Source of the DNA: Spirochaetales bacterium
GTDB lineage: Bacteria > Spirochaetota > Spirochaetia > DSM-27196 > Alkalispirochaetaceae
Assembly: GCA_028282545.1 (NCBI GenBank)
Contig: JANQHT010000161.1
Location: 1-64,000, forward strand
Length of the DNA: 64,000 nt
Reading direction: 5' to 3'
A program made the position numbers and the translations under genes. Shown here in pieces: positions 1-7,698 of this stretch (positions are counted from its first letter, which is position 1; every line of letters starts with the position of its first letter). The notes beneath the pieces were generated by a model, which saw only the letters and a list, made by a program, of their open reading frames with translations, did no database searches and was not told where the DNA came from.

Positions 1-143
1 GGCGTGCTCACCCCGTTCCAGTCGAGGGTGCTCGTAACGAACACAAACCCCAGGGGATAGACGAAGTAGAGAACGTAGAGGACGAGAACGGGCGCGAGAA
101 AGAGTACGATACCCGTTCGGTTTTTCTGTGATTGAACGATCAT
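1..143 (-). CDS. Carbohydrate ABC transporter permease, MalF type, N-terminal fragment
   Basis: The first 47 codons of an inner-membrane permease run off the left edge of the window. After a short basic, polar N-terminus (MIVQSQKNRTG) comes a long hydrophobic helix, then a polar turn ending DWNGVS, as in the first membrane span of MalF/UgpA-type sugar permeases. The ATG at 141-143 is preceded by AAAGGTGG at a good distance. The gene follows the binding-protein gene on the same strand, with a strong stem-loop between them, so it is the second gene of an msmEFG-like importer operon. The family is clear from context and from the first helix. The substrate cannot be read from this piece. Shared regulation with the sulfatase, the isomerase and the distant transketolase operon suggests an uncommon sugar or a sulfonated or sulfated sugar. 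Confidence 0.75.
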   Translation of the reverse strand, partial: MIVQSQKNRTGIVLFLAPVLVLYVLYFVYPLGFVFVTSTLDWNGVST

Positions 144-170
144 CGGCGCACCACCTTTGACGTTATGGTA

Positions 171-201
171 ACACAAAAGAGGCGGCCCCCATGGGGCCGC
201 C
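171..201 (-). terminator. Stem-loop plus U-rich tail between binding-protein and permease genes
   Basis: Positions 181-189 and 193-201 form a perfect 9-bp GC-only stem with a 3-nt loop. Read on the minus strand it is followed by TCTTTTGTGT. This has the form of a leaky intrinsic terminator in the 84-bp gap after the binding-protein gene. Such hairpins commonly keep the binding protein in excess of the membrane subunits, by attenuation or by protecting the 3' end of the mRNA. Another hairpin sits at the same place in the second ABC operon (51498-51521). Confidence 0.7.
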
Positions 202-227
202 CCGGATCGATACAGCGTCTGTCGGGC

Positions 228-1493
228 TTACTCGTTCGCCTCGATCAGCATCTCCACAAACTCTTCCGGCGTCGCTTCACCGAGCGCCATCGCACCGAGG
301 GCCTGGCCGAACTCACGAACAACCTCGATCGGGTACTGGCTCTGAAAGTGACCGATCGCAAAGGTCGATTCGCTGGCCACGCGGACAAACTCCTGCTGGA
401 GCGGGTCCGCTTCGCCGCTGAGTTCGTACTTGATCGCAAAGAGCGACCCCGCCTGTTCGCTGATCATCTTCACGTTCTCCGGTTCGGTGAGGAACTGGAG
501 GAACTTGACGACGGCGGCGCGGCGGCGCGGGTCATCGGTATTGCCGGCGGCGAGGTTCGAGAGCAGGAAGCCGATCTGGTGACCGGAGTAGTCGCCGATT
601 TGCGGGGCAGCGGCCAGCTTGGTGACGGCGTGAACCTGAGGCGCGTCGCCGCGGATACGCCCGATGTACCAGGGACCGTTGATAAAGGACGCGGTGTTAC
701 CGGCCATGAAGTGTCCGCCGGAAACGCCGGCGTCGCCGCCGACGGCATCACGCGTCGTATTGCCGTCGCTGTAGAGCTGAAGCAGGTACTCGGCGCCCTC
801 CACGTAGAGCGGGTCCGTGAGGGGGCGATCCCACACGTCGGGTCCGCCCAGGCTGCCCATAATGTGGCTGTACCAGAGCATGCTGGTCCAGGCGTTGGAT
901 CCGCCGGTCATTTGGCTGCCCGGAACCTTACCGGACGCCTTGACGGCGGCGGCCATGGCTTCGAAGTCGTCCCACGAAGCGGGAACGTCGGAGACGCCGG
1001 CAGCGCTCAGGATATCCATGTTGTACCAGATGGGCGTGATACCGACCTCGAAGGGCACCGTTTTGGTTTGTCCGTTGATCGTGCTCTCGTCGATGTAGCT
1101 GCGAACAAAGTCGTCCCCCCAGGAACCCGCCAGTTCATCGGTCAGGTCCAGGAGCAGGTCGCTTTCATAGTACTGGAAGGTGGTAGGATCGGGGTTAAAG
1201 ACAAAGATGTCGGGGGCCCGGCCGCTGGCGAGCTGCGCGTTGATCTTGTCACGGTACCCGTCCGTATCGGGGTTCGGTTCGAGCACAACGCGGATCTCAC
1301 CGGCATTTTCGTTGTTGAACTGTTCGATAAGCGAGGCGATGGGACCCGACTTCGAGTCCTGGCCGACCCAGAAGGTCGGGAAGGTCAACATGATCTCGCC
1401 CGTTGATTCCTCCCCGGTACCGGAGGCGAAAACCCCGATAACGGGAACGATCAGGAAGATGGCGAGGACGAGGGTAGAGACAACTCGTTTCAT
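228..1493 (-). CDS. Extracellular sugar-binding protein, family 1 (ABC importer)
   Basis: A 421-aa periplasmic binding protein of the SBP_bac_1 family that captures a carbohydrate for the permease downstream. It has a hydrophobic signal peptide ending near VFASGTGEE. There is no lipobox cysteine, a pattern common in spirochaete binding proteins. The motif PDIFVFNPD near residue 95 and the stretch around PVSWDDFEAM-like PASWDDFEAM near residue 175 are typical of MalE/MsmE-like proteins. The start ATG is preceded by AAAAGGAG. The gene is divergent from the sulfatase gene, and a ROK-type palindrome (1506-1526) lies just upstream of its ribosome site. No ATPase gene is visible, which is normal where one MsiK-like ATPase serves several importers. 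The ligand is unknown. By regulon membership it should be the substrate of the isomerase/transketolase pathway. Confidence 0.88.
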   Translation of the reverse strand: MKRVVSTLVLAIFLIVPVIGVFASGTGEESTGEIMLTFPTFWVGQDSKSGPIASLIEQFNNENAGEIRVVLEPNPDTDGYRDKINAQLASGRAPDIFVFNPDPTTFQYYESDLLLDLTDELAGSWGDDFVRSYIDESTINGQTKTVPFEVGITPIWYNMDILSAAGVSDVPASWDDFEAMAAAVKASGKVPGSQMTGGSNAWTSMLWYSHIMGSLGGPDVWDRPLTDPLYVEGAEYLLQLYSDGNTTRDAVGGDAGVSGGHFMAGNTASFINGPWYIGRIRGDAPQVHAVTKLAAAPQIGDYSGHQIGFLLSNLAAGNTDDPRRRAAVVKFLQFLTEPENVKMISEQAGSLFAIKYELSGEADPLQQEFVRVASESTFAIGHFQSQYPIEVVREFGQALGAMALGEATPEEFVEMLIEANE

Positions 1494-1505
1494 TGTGAAC
1501 TCCTT

Positions 1506-1554
1506 TTAGTTTCTTTCTCTAAGTAAGTACAACATGAGTTCGACACGCTGTCAA
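1506..1554 (-). promoter_or_regulatory. Promoter and ROK-type operator of the binding-protein gene
   Basis: On the minus strand TTGACA (1549-1554), a 17-bp spacer and TGTACT (1526-1531) form a sigma-70 promoter. A 21-bp imperfect palindrome (1506-1526) begins at the last base of the -10 box. Its left arm reads TTACTTA and its right arm AAACTAA, with spacer GAGAAAG. It matches the three other sites of the set at 1604-1624, 27468-27488 and 27585-27605. A repressor bound here would cover the transcription start. Confidence 0.72.
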
Positions 1555-1570
1555 GAAGAACGGTGCGACC

Positions 1571-1624
1571 TTTACGATAGAACCGGGATAGTGTAGAGTT
1601 TATTTAGTTTCAGAAAAAAACTAT
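1571..1624 (+). promoter_or_regulatory. Promoter and ROK-type operator of the sulfatase/isomerase operon
   Basis: TTTACG (1571-1576), a 17-bp spacer and TAGAGT (1594-1599) form the promoter. Four bases later comes the palindrome TTAGTTT, spacer CAGAAAA, then AAACTAT (1604-1624). The -10 hexamer and the 4-bp distance to TTAGTT are the same as at the transketolase promoter (27571-27576). The TTAGTTT/AAACTAA arms resemble operators of XylR/ROK repressors. Confidence 0.75.
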
Positions 1625-1645
1625 TGTCCAGGGAAAGGTGGGGCC

Positions 1646-3043
1646 ATGAACATCCTCTACATCCATACCCACGACAGCGGCCGCTTCTTCGATCCCTACG
1701 GCTACGCGGTCGGCACCCCGGCAATCCAGGCGCTTGCGGAACGGGCCACGCTCTTCCGGAACGCCTTCAGCGTCGCACCGACCTGTTCGCCGAGCCGGGC
1801 GGGGCTGCTCACCGGATACAACCCGCACGCAAACGGTATGCTGGGGCTGGCCCACCGCGGGTTTGCTTTGAACGACTATTCCAGGCACATCGTCCACCAA
1901 CTGAATACCGCGGGATATGAAACGGTCCTGAGCGGAATCCAGCACGTGGCTGACCGGGCCGCAAAGATCGGGTACCGGCGTATCCTGGACGGGCTATCCG
2001 GCCACACCGTCGATGAATCGGACACCGCCGAGTTCGATTCGGTCGTCTACGACCGGCGAAGCGCCCGCCTGGCGGCGGAGTTTCTAAAAGCGCGGCGGGG
2101 CGCCCACTCACCCTTCTTTCTCTCGGTGGGCCTCTTTAACACGCACCGGGAGTTTCCCCCGGCCGCGGCGGGCGTGGATCCACGCTACCTGCGATTGCCC
2201 CCGAACGTGGGAGATACGGCTGAAAACCGGGAGGACTTTGCGCGCTTTGTGACATCCGCGCGCGTGGCCGACGGCTGCGTCGGCGAAGTCCTGGAGGCGC
2301 TTGATCGGTCGGGGCTCCGGAAGGAGACCGCCGTCATCTTCACCACGGACCACGGTATCGCCTACCCGGACCACAAGTGTACGCTCTACGACACGGGCAT
2401 CGGCGTGGCTCTGATTATCGATTACCCGGGCAATCCCCGCCGGGGTGAGGTGGTGGACGCACTGGTGTCACATCTGGACATCTACCCGACGCTCTGCGAC
2501 TTGGCTGGATTGGACAAACCGCCGTGGCTCGATGGGGTTTCTCTGCGCCCTCTGTTCGACGGAACCGCCGGCGAAGTCCGCGATGAGGTTTTCGCAGAGG
2601 TCACCTTCCATGCGGCGTACGAACCGATGCGTGCCATTCGAACCCACGGTCACAAGCTCATCCGGCGGTTCGCCACCCCGGACAAACGACAACCGGCAAA
2701 CATCGACGACAGTAGCAGCAAGGCGCAACTGGTCGAGGCGGGACTGGCCCGCCTCCCGACGGAGGAGACGCAACTGTTCGACTTGAACCTCGACCCAGGT
2801 GAGCGCAGAAACCTCGCGGCCGTGCCGGAATACGCCTCAATACGGGACGAACTTGGAGAACGACTAAAACGGTGGATGAAGGAGACGGGGGATCCACTGC
2901 TTTCCGGTCAAGTGGAGCTTCCGGCCGGCGCGTTTGTGAACCGGGACGACGCGGTATCGCCGGCGGAACGGGACTACCTGTACGGACCCGCACCCAGTTG
3001 CAACGACGAACATTCCAAGGACGCACAAAGGACTGAGACATGA
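1646..3043 (+). CDS. Cytosolic sulfatase (type I, formylglycine-dependent)
   Basis: A 465-aa alkaline-phosphatase-superfamily sulfatase that hydrolyses a sulfate ester or sulfamate. The signature C-S-P-S-R followed by AGLLTG starts at Cys47, the residue converted to formylglycine. A second metal-site motif FTTDHG lies near residue 230. The N-terminus MNILYIHTHDSGR starts directly on the first core strand and has no signal peptide, so the enzyme should act in the cytoplasm on an imported small substrate. It resembles the N-sulfoglucosamine sulfohydrolase (SGSH) branch. The ATG follows GGAAAGGTGG. It overlaps the isomerase gene by 4 bp, so both should act on one sugar. No maturase (anSME or FGE) lies in the window. 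In a sulfonate pathway its role is unexplained. It could remove an O-sulfate from a related sugar. Confidence 0.88.
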   Translation: MNILYIHTHDSGRFFDPYGYAVGTPAIQALAERATLFRNAFSVAPTCSPSRAGLLTGYNPHANGMLGLAHRGFALNDYSRHIVHQLNTAGYETVLSGIQHVADRAAKIGYRRILDGLSGHTVDESDTAEFDSVVYDRRSARLAAEFLKARRGAHSPFFLSVGLFNTHREFPPAAAGVDPRYLRLPPNVGDTAENREDFARFVTSARVADGCVGEVLEALDRSGLRKETAVIFTTDHGIAYPDHKCTLYDTGIGVALIIDYPGNPRRGEVVDALVSHLDIYPTLCDLAGLDKPPWLDGVSLRPLFDGTAGEVRDEVFAEVTFHAAYEPMRAIRTHGHKLIRRFATPDKRQPANIDDSSSKAQLVEAGLARLPTEETQLFDLNLDPGERRNLAAVPEYASIRDELGERLKRWMKETGDPLLSGQVELPAGAFVNRDDAVSPAERDYLYGPAPSCNDEHSKDAQRTET

Positions 3044-4461
3044 GCAGCAGATCGACATCGGATAACATGAGCGCGGTCTCCCGCGATGCGGGGATCATCG
3101 TGGACCCGGTGGTAGCCCTGATGGTGATGGGGCGCAAGCGTCCCGGGTTCGATCCCGACTGGGGGGCCCGGATGCGGCAGGCGATCGACGGGGCGATGGC
3201 GGCGCTGCCCTGGAGTGTCGTTACTCCTTCTGAGAATATCGCCGACGAAGCGGAACTGCGCCGCGCGGTGGAGGCGGCCCGGAGCAGCCGCGCCTCCGTC
3301 CTCGTCCTCGTTCAACCGACGATATCGGACGGACGCCTGGCGCCGCTGCTCTCCCGCATGTGGGACCGGCCCCTTGTGTTGTGGGCCACCCCGGAGAAGC
3401 CAACCGGCGCCATGATCAGCGCCAACTCGCTGGTAGGGACGCACGTCATGGCGGCGACGCTCCGACAGTTGGGACATCCCCTGGAAGTCGTCTACGGCGA
3501 CCCCGGCGCGGTGGAAACGGCGGCGGACCTGGAGCGGGCTATTCGCGCGGCACACGCAGCGGGCTCTCTGGTCAACGCAAAGGTAGGCCTCTCGGGGTAT
3601 CACGCCCCGGGGTTTGTCGACTTTCACGCGGACCCGGTCTTCCTCAACGACCGGCTGGGAGCGCAGCTCTTCCATACGGGCACTCCCGAACTGATCAACC
3701 GCGTCAACGGGTACACGGAAAAGGACATCGCCGGCGATCTGTCCGCCTTCGAGGCGCTTGACCTCCCGGGGACCGACCGTTTCCCCACCGGCAACGACGG
3801 GCACGCGGCACGGGCGATGCAGGCCCGTTACTACCGCGCCTTCCGCGACGCCTTTTCAGAGGAGCGATTCGACGCGTTCGCCTTTCGCTGTTGGCCGGAT
3901 CTCCCGAGCGAAACGGGCCATTGGCCCTACTTAGCCCTGGCGCGCCTCATGTCGGAGGGGTTTCCCATCGCGATGGAGGGAGACGTGGACGGCGCGCTCT
4001 GTTCGTTGCTCGCCGAAAGCGCGGGGATCGGCCCCGTATACCTCTCGGACTGGCTGGAACACGATCGCGAGACGATCGCGATCTGGCACACCGGGGCGGC
4101 GCCGTTCCAACTGTGCGAACCCCTTGGGTCGGAGCGGGGACCGCGTCTGGACGTCCAGTTCAACAGCAAACTCCCTACGGTTGTGGAAGCCACCATACGT
4201 CCCGGCCGGGCGCTCACCGCCTTTCGCCTCTGGCGCTTTGACGACACCTACCACATGTGTGCGATCGAGGGCGAGAGCGTCGAACCGCGCCGACACTTGA
4301 TGGCGACGAATGGACTCTTCCGGGTACACAACGTCGACGTTGTCGAGTGGTTTGACGAGATGGTGCAGCAGGGAATGCCGCACCACCTCTGCATAGTTCC
4401 CGGCCACCGCGTCGAACTGCTCCGGCGCGTGGCACGCATGACGGGGTTTGCCTGGGTTTAG
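3040..4461 (+). CDS. L-fucose/L-arabinose isomerase family sugar isomerase
   Basis: A 473-aa protein of the fucose-isomerase-like family (COG2407), which interconverts an aldose and a ketose with a divalent metal. The expected metal ligands are visible: E313 and D315 in the segment AMEGDVDGAL, and the C-terminal histidine motif MPHHLCIVPGH (H448/H449). The two N-terminal Rossmann-like domains cover about residues 20-180. It starts at an ATG overlapping the sulfatase stop (ATGA) and preceded by AAAGGA. A second in-frame ATG at 3067 is possible. Fucose-isomerase-like enzymes include, as recalled from the literature, sulfoquinovose isomerases that make 6-deoxy-6-sulfofructose. With the co-regulated transketolase and RpiB-like genes that is the leading guess. 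L-fucose or another deoxy or desulfated hexose are alternatives. Confidence 0.78.
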   Translation: MSSRSTSDNMSAVSRDAGIIVDPVVALMVMGRKRPGFDPDWGARMRQAIDGAMAALPWSVVTPSENIADEAELRRAVEAARSSRASVLVLVQPTISDGRLAPLLSRMWDRPLVLWATPEKPTGAMISANSLVGTHVMAATLRQLGHPLEVVYGDPGAVETAADLERAIRAAHAAGSLVNAKVGLSGYHAPGFVDFHADPVFLNDRLGAQLFHTGTPELINRVNGYTEKDIAGDLSAFEALDLPGTDRFPTGNDGHAARAMQARYYRAFRDAFSEERFDAFAFRCWPDLPSETGHWPYLALARLMSEGFPIAMEGDVDGALCSLLAESAGIGPVYLSDWLEHDRETIAIWHTGAAPFQLCEPLGSERGPRLDVQFNSKLPTVVEATIRPGRALTAFRLWRFDDTYHMCAIEGESVEPRRHLMATNGLFRVHNVDVVEWFDEMVQQGMPHHLCIVPGHRVELLRRVARMTGFAWV

Positions 4462-4535
4462 GCGACACGTTCTTCCCGATTTCGATTTTCACAGCGACAT
4501 CACCCGCGTTTTGCTCACGTTTGTCGAAATTTGTG

Positions 4536-4564
4536 TTGACAGATCGTTATTCTTCGGTTAGCAT
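4536..4564 (+). promoter_or_regulatory. Sigma-70 promoter of the SorC-type regulator and PTS operon
   Basis: TTGACA (4536-4541) is a perfect -35 box, followed 17 bp later by TAGCAT (4559-4564). Transcription would start near 4571, inside the first of two palindromic operators. The leader would be very short and has no Shine-Dalgarno sequence. Confidence 0.6.
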
Positions 4565-4568
4565 ATTA

Positions 4569-4602
4569 TTCACATGTGTGAATTATGATTCACACATGTG
4601 AA
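4569..4602 (+). promoter_or_regulatory. Tandem palindromic operators within a 46-bp near-perfect palindrome
   Basis: Two copies of TTCACA-NN-TGTGAA lie at 4569-4582 and 4589-4602, with centres 20 bp (about two helical turns) apart on one helix face. The whole segment 4563-4608 is an inverted repeat broken only at its centre. SorC-family regulators act as tetramers, so two dimer sites at this spacing suit cooperative autoregulation. The second site overlaps the annotated GTG start. Confidence 0.75.
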
Positions 4603-5569
4603 TAATATGAAGCGCGACCGGGCAGACATTCTGGTTCAAACGGCCCTCTGGTACTACGAAGACGGCTTGGATCAATCTGAGATCGCAACTCGACTCGGAA
4701 AATCGCGGTCCATGGTATCGAGGATGCTCACCGAGGCGCGTCAGTCCGGCATCATCGAGTTGAAGATCAGAGTCCCCATTCGGCGGAACGCCGCCGTAGA
4801 AGCGCTCGTGCGAGACACGTTCGGACTTGACGACGCGTGGATACTGGACGAGTCACCCAGCCTGACTTCCCGCACCACAAGAATGGTAAGTGAACTCGCC
4901 GGTCTCGTTCTTCAACGCCACCTCTCGGACGGCGTACGGATCGGGCTCGCCTGGTCGCGAATGCTGTACGAGGTTGTCGCCGCGTTTCCTTCAATGCACT
5001 TGAAAGACGCCACGGTTGTTCAACTCTCTGGTTCCATCGCGATAGATGACTTGCGGTTCGATGGGCCCGAGATCGTTCGTACCTTTGCTCAGAAAATCAA
5101 CGGGGACTTCCGGTACCTCATGGCGCCGCTCGTCGTCAAGAACTCGTCGATTCGCGAATCACTGGCAAAGGAACAATCCATAGCGGAAACGCTTCGCCAG
5201 GCTGCCGATGTCGACGTTGCCATGGTGGGCATCGGTTCAATTCGATTGCACGCTTCGACTCTCCGGAATTCAGGCTTGGTGGAACTGACAACGATTCAAC
5301 GTCTCCTCGAATCCGGGGTGGTGGGCGATATCATCGGCCAGCAGTTCACCGCGGAGGGACGCGAATTGAAAGATGAAATCAACAACCGCGTCGTCGGCAT
5401 CACTCTTTCCCAACTGTCGAACATTGCGACGGTAATAGCCGTGGCATCGGGGGTGGAGAAGGCGCCGGCGATCGCCGGCGGTTTGCGCGGCGGTTGGTTC
5501 AACTGCCTCGTTACCGATCTCGAGACAGCGAAGGCTGTTCTGGAGCTGGCGGAAAGGAGAATGGCCTGA
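4598..5569 (+). CDS. SorC/DeoR-type sugar-binding transcriptional regulator
   Basis: A 323-aa regulator. Residues 10-60 form an HTH (ADILVQTALWYYEDGLDQSE, then IATRLGKSRSMVSRML), and residues 65-320 form the SorC sugar-phosphate effector domain. This fold senses phosphorylated sugars or polyols. It is the first gene of the glucitol-type PTS operon and lies behind palindromes that it probably binds itself. The start shown is a GTG inside the second palindrome. An ATG three codons later (4607) is as likely. Neither has a clear ribosome site, and the promoter would give an almost leaderless mRNA. The stop overlaps the start of the GutM-like gene. The family is certain. The direction of control (repressor or activator) is not. 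Confidence 0.88.
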   Translation: MNNMKRDRADILVQTALWYYEDGLDQSEIATRLGKSRSMVSRMLTEARQSGIIELKIRVPIRRNAAVEALVRDTFGLDDAWILDESPSLTSRTTRMVSELAGLVLQRHLSDGVRIGLAWSRMLYEVVAAFPSMHLKDATVVQLSGSIAIDDLRFDGPEIVRTFAQKINGDFRYLMAPLVVKNSSIRESLAKEQSIAETLRQAADVDVAMVGIGSIRLHASTLRNSGLVELTTIQRLLESGVVGDIIGQQFTAEGRELKDEINNRVVGITLSQLSNIATVIAVASGVEKAPAIAGGLRGGWFNCLVTDLETAKAVLELAERRMA

Positions 5570-5967
5570 GAAACCCGATTGGATCGCTGTTTATCGTACT
5601 CGCACTGGCGTGGGTACTGCAGCTCGGTCTCTCATTGCTCCAGACGAGACGTTTCCACAAACGGGTGGCGGAACTCAGACGCGGCGGCAACATAACCAGC
5701 GTCGGAATGTCCGGCAGCAACTGGAAACGGAAGATCTATTGCGTTCTCGTCGTCGACGATGAACGGAACATCGTGCGTGCAGAGAAAATGAGCGGGTTCA
5801 CCGTGTTCGCAAACCTCAAACCGGTGGAGGCGTTGTCGGGGATGACACTGCGCCAACTGGAGGGCGAACCGCCCGCGGGAATGTCCAACAAGATGTGGGC
5901 GGCGTTCCAGAATGCCGCCGGCTTCATCCGCAAACGCGACGAGGCCGACGATTCGGAAGATGAATAA
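5566..5967 (+). CDS. gutM: GutM-like glucitol operon protein with probable CTG start
   Basis: A protein of about 133 aa. It has one N-terminal membrane span (NPIGSLFIVLALAWVLQLGL), then a soluble domain with RRGGNITSVGMSGS and the stretch KIYCVLVVDDERNIVRAEKMSGFTVFA split over two strands. This matches GutM, the glucitol operon activator. The frame has no ATG, GTG or TTG near its beginning. A CTG at 5566-5568 lies 6 nt after GGAAAGGAG and overlaps the stop of the regulator gene, so a CTG start by translational coupling is likely. It comes next to srlA-like genes, as in other glucitol operons. In enterobacteria GutM helps activate the operon. Here it may work with the SorC-type regulator. Confidence 0.75.
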   Translation: MRNPIGSLFIVLALAWVLQLGLSLLQTRRFHKRVAELRRGGNITSVGMSGSNWKRKIYCVLVVDDERNIVRAEKMSGFTVFANLKPVEALSGMTLRQLEGEPPAGMSNKMWAAFQNAAGFIRKRDEADDSEDE

Positions 5968-6015
5968 ATCGGTGTCGTTGACACCGAAAAATCTAAAAAG
6001 CTTCGAGGAGGAAGT

Positions 6016-6558
6016 ATGGAGGCGTTAGCACGATTTGCTGAAGGCTTCATCGGCGTATTCCAACAGGGCGGCGAAGTCTTCATGAGTCTGGTCACCGGGA
6101 TCATCCCGACACTGGTTGTACTCATGACGCTGGTCCACGCGATCATCACGTTCGTTGGACCGGAACGAGTCGAAAAGGTCGGTCTCTGGGCCGCGAGGGA
6201 TGGACTCATCTACTACCCGGTTCGTTACATCATCATGCCCTTTGTGGCGGTGTTCTTTTTCACCAACCCGATGGCATACACGATGGGGCGATTCCTGCCG
6301 GAGAAGTTCAAGCCGGCGTTCTATGACTCCGCGGTGTCGTACGTACACCCGCCGCTTGGGATATTCCCGCACATCAACCCCGGTGAAATATTCGTATGGT
6401 CCGGTATCGCAGCCGGAATCACGCAACTTGGTCTTGGTCTGGGTGACCTGGCGATGCGCTACCTGCTGGTAGGGCTCGTGGTGATCTTCATTCGCGGTAT
6501 TGTCACCGAGCGGATTACCGCCGTGATGATGGGCCGGGCCGCCGGTAAGAGCGAGTAA
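6016..6558 (+). CDS. srlA: PTS glucitol/sorbitol-type IIC component (SrlA-like)
   Basis: A 180-aa integral membrane subunit of a glucitol-family PTS transporter. It has the family segments [20 protein letters not shown] and PERVEKVG near the N-terminus, and [11 protein letters not shown] with [13 protein letters not shown] in the C-terminal half. It has full family length (E. coli SrlA is about 187 aa). The start ATG is preceded by GAGGAGGAAG. It forms the membrane channel together with the next gene, which holds the second IIC part. The substrate is a polyol, but the operon lacks sorbitol-6-phosphate dehydrogenase, so glucitol itself is not assured. Confidence 0.9.
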   Translation: MEALARFAEGFIGVFQQGGEVFMSLVTGIIPTLVVLMTLVHAIITFVGPERVEKVGLWAARDGLIYYPVRYIIMPFVAVFFFTNPMAYTMGRFLPEKFKPAFYDSAVSYVHPPLGIFPHINPGEIFVWSGIAAGITQLGLGLGDLAMRYLLVGLVVIFIRGIVTERITAVMMGRAAGKSE

Positions 6559-6569
6559 GGGGACGACAC

Positions 6570-7103
6570 ATGACGAAAGTACTTGAAAAAATAGGTCGAT
6601 CAGTAGGTTTTGTCGTTGCCGGTCTCTACCAGGCAGGACGCGAAACGATCGAACAGGTCGTGAAGAATATCCTCCCCTTCATGGCGTTTATTGCCATGAT
6701 CATCGGTATCATCCTGGCGACGGGCGTCGGCAACTGGATCGCCGAGGGACTCACCGGCCTGGCGAGCAGCGTCATTGGTCTGTTGATCCTCTCGGTGATC
6801 GTCGGCTTCCCGATCCTTTCACCCCTTCTCGGTCCCGGTGCCGTGATCGCGCAGATCATCGGTACGTTGATCGGTGTGGAAATCGGGCGTGGAAACATTC
6901 CGCCGCAGATGTCGCTTCCGGCGCTCTTTGCCATCAACCCGCAGGTTGGTTGTGACTTCATCCCGGTCGGTCTCTCCCTTGGTGAAGCGGAGCCGGAAAC
7001 GGTCGAAATCGGCGTTCCCGCGATTCTCTTTTCACGCATGATCACCGGTCCGATCGCTGTTGTGCTCGCCTGGCTCGCCAGCGCCGGTCTGTACAGCAAC
7101 TAG
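6570..7103 (+). CDS. srlE: PTS glucitol-type IIC' membrane part (C-terminal half of SrlE as a separate gene)
   Basis: A 177-aa membrane protein that aligns with the C-terminal half of Srl[59 protein letters not shown] and [14 protein letters not shown]. In E. coli this half is fused behind the IIB domain. Here the IIB domain is a separate downstream gene, so the polypeptide is split and its order is reversed. The residues before it ([18 protein letters not shown]) match the linker helix of SrlE, so the split is clean. The ATG lies 11 nt after the srlA stop behind GGGGACG. Confidence 0.9.
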   Translation: MTKVLEKIGRSVGFVVAGLYQAGRETIEQVVKNILPFMAFIAMIIGIILATGVGNWIAEGLTGLASSVIGLLILSVIVGFPILSPLLGPGAVIAQIIGTLIGVEIGRGNIPPQMSLPALFAINPQVGCDFIPVGLSLGEAEPETVEIGVPAILFSRMITGPIAVVLAWLASAGLYSN

Positions 7104-7117
7104 TCGGGGAGAAATCG

Positions 7118-7627
7118 ATGGCACTATGGGACAACGTAAAAAAGGCCCTTCTGGGTGACCCTGCGAAGCACGCGGCCCAGGCCGAACAGAAACCGGCGGA
7201 AAGACCGGCGCCTGAGGCATCTGCCCCAGATCCGGCACCCGCTCCGACCGGAGACGTCGGTGACTACAAGGCGGTACGTATCGAACGTGGAAAGGGAGGA
7301 TGGGGCGGCCCCCTGGTCATTCAACCGACCACGCAACGCAACCTGATCTACTCCGTGACCGGCGGCGGCATTCACCCGCTCGCGCAGCGGATCGCGGACA
7401 TGACCGGCGCCACGCCGTTCGACGGTTTCAAATCGAAGGCCGATTTTGAGCAAATCGCCGTGGCGGTAATCGACTGCGGCGGTACGGCGCGCGTCGGCGT
7501 CTACCCGATGAAGGGAATACCGACGGTGGACATCCACAACGCGTCGCCCTCAGGGCCATTGATGAAATTCATCAACGAGACGAACTTCGTTTCGGGGGTG
7601 AAGGAAGAAAACGTGCATCCGGCGTAG
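7118..7627 (+). CDS. PTS glucitol-type IIB component as a stand-alone protein with Ala/Pro linker
   Basis: A 169-aa protein. Residues 1-14 can form an amphipathic helix, residues 15-48 are rich in Ala, Pro and Glu, and residues 50-169 form the SrlE-type IIB domain (RIERGKGGWGGPL, then AVIDCGGTARVGVYP). C120 in the IDCGG motif is the phosphorylated cysteine. The domain ends in VSGVKEEN, exactly where fused SrlE proteins continue into the membrane part. The N-terminal helix and flexible linker may tether the freed IIB to the membrane or to its partners. The ATG is preceded by GGGGAGAAA, 14 nt after the previous stop. Confidence 0.9.
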   Translation: MALWDNVKKALLGDPAKHAAQAEQKPAERPAPEASAPDPAPAPTGDVGDYKAVRIERGKGGWGGPLVIQPTTQRNLIYSVTGGGIHPLAQRIADMTGATPFDGFKSKADFEQIAVAVIDCGGTARVGVYPMKGIPTVDIHNASPSGPLMKFINETNFVSGVKEENVHPA

Positions 7628-7698
7628 AGATACGCTGCATTGTCACACCGGGGCGGTCAGTGCAGGCCGTCCCGGACTTCTACAGGGACTTACTACTC

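Noticed and set aside
132-1406. 424-codon plus-strand open frame over the first binding-protein gene
   Set aside because: It is the antisense shadow of a clear binding protein with signal peptide and ribosome site; its translation has no recognisable domain.
4563-4608. Long palindrome considered as a terminator of the isomerase operon
   Set aside because: It is AT-rich, lies downstream of a -35/-10 promoter for the next gene, and has no U-run; an operator is the better reading.
7660-7698. Upstream GTG as start of the IIA gene
   Set aside because: Adds 13 residues outside the family alignment and lacks a ribosome site.
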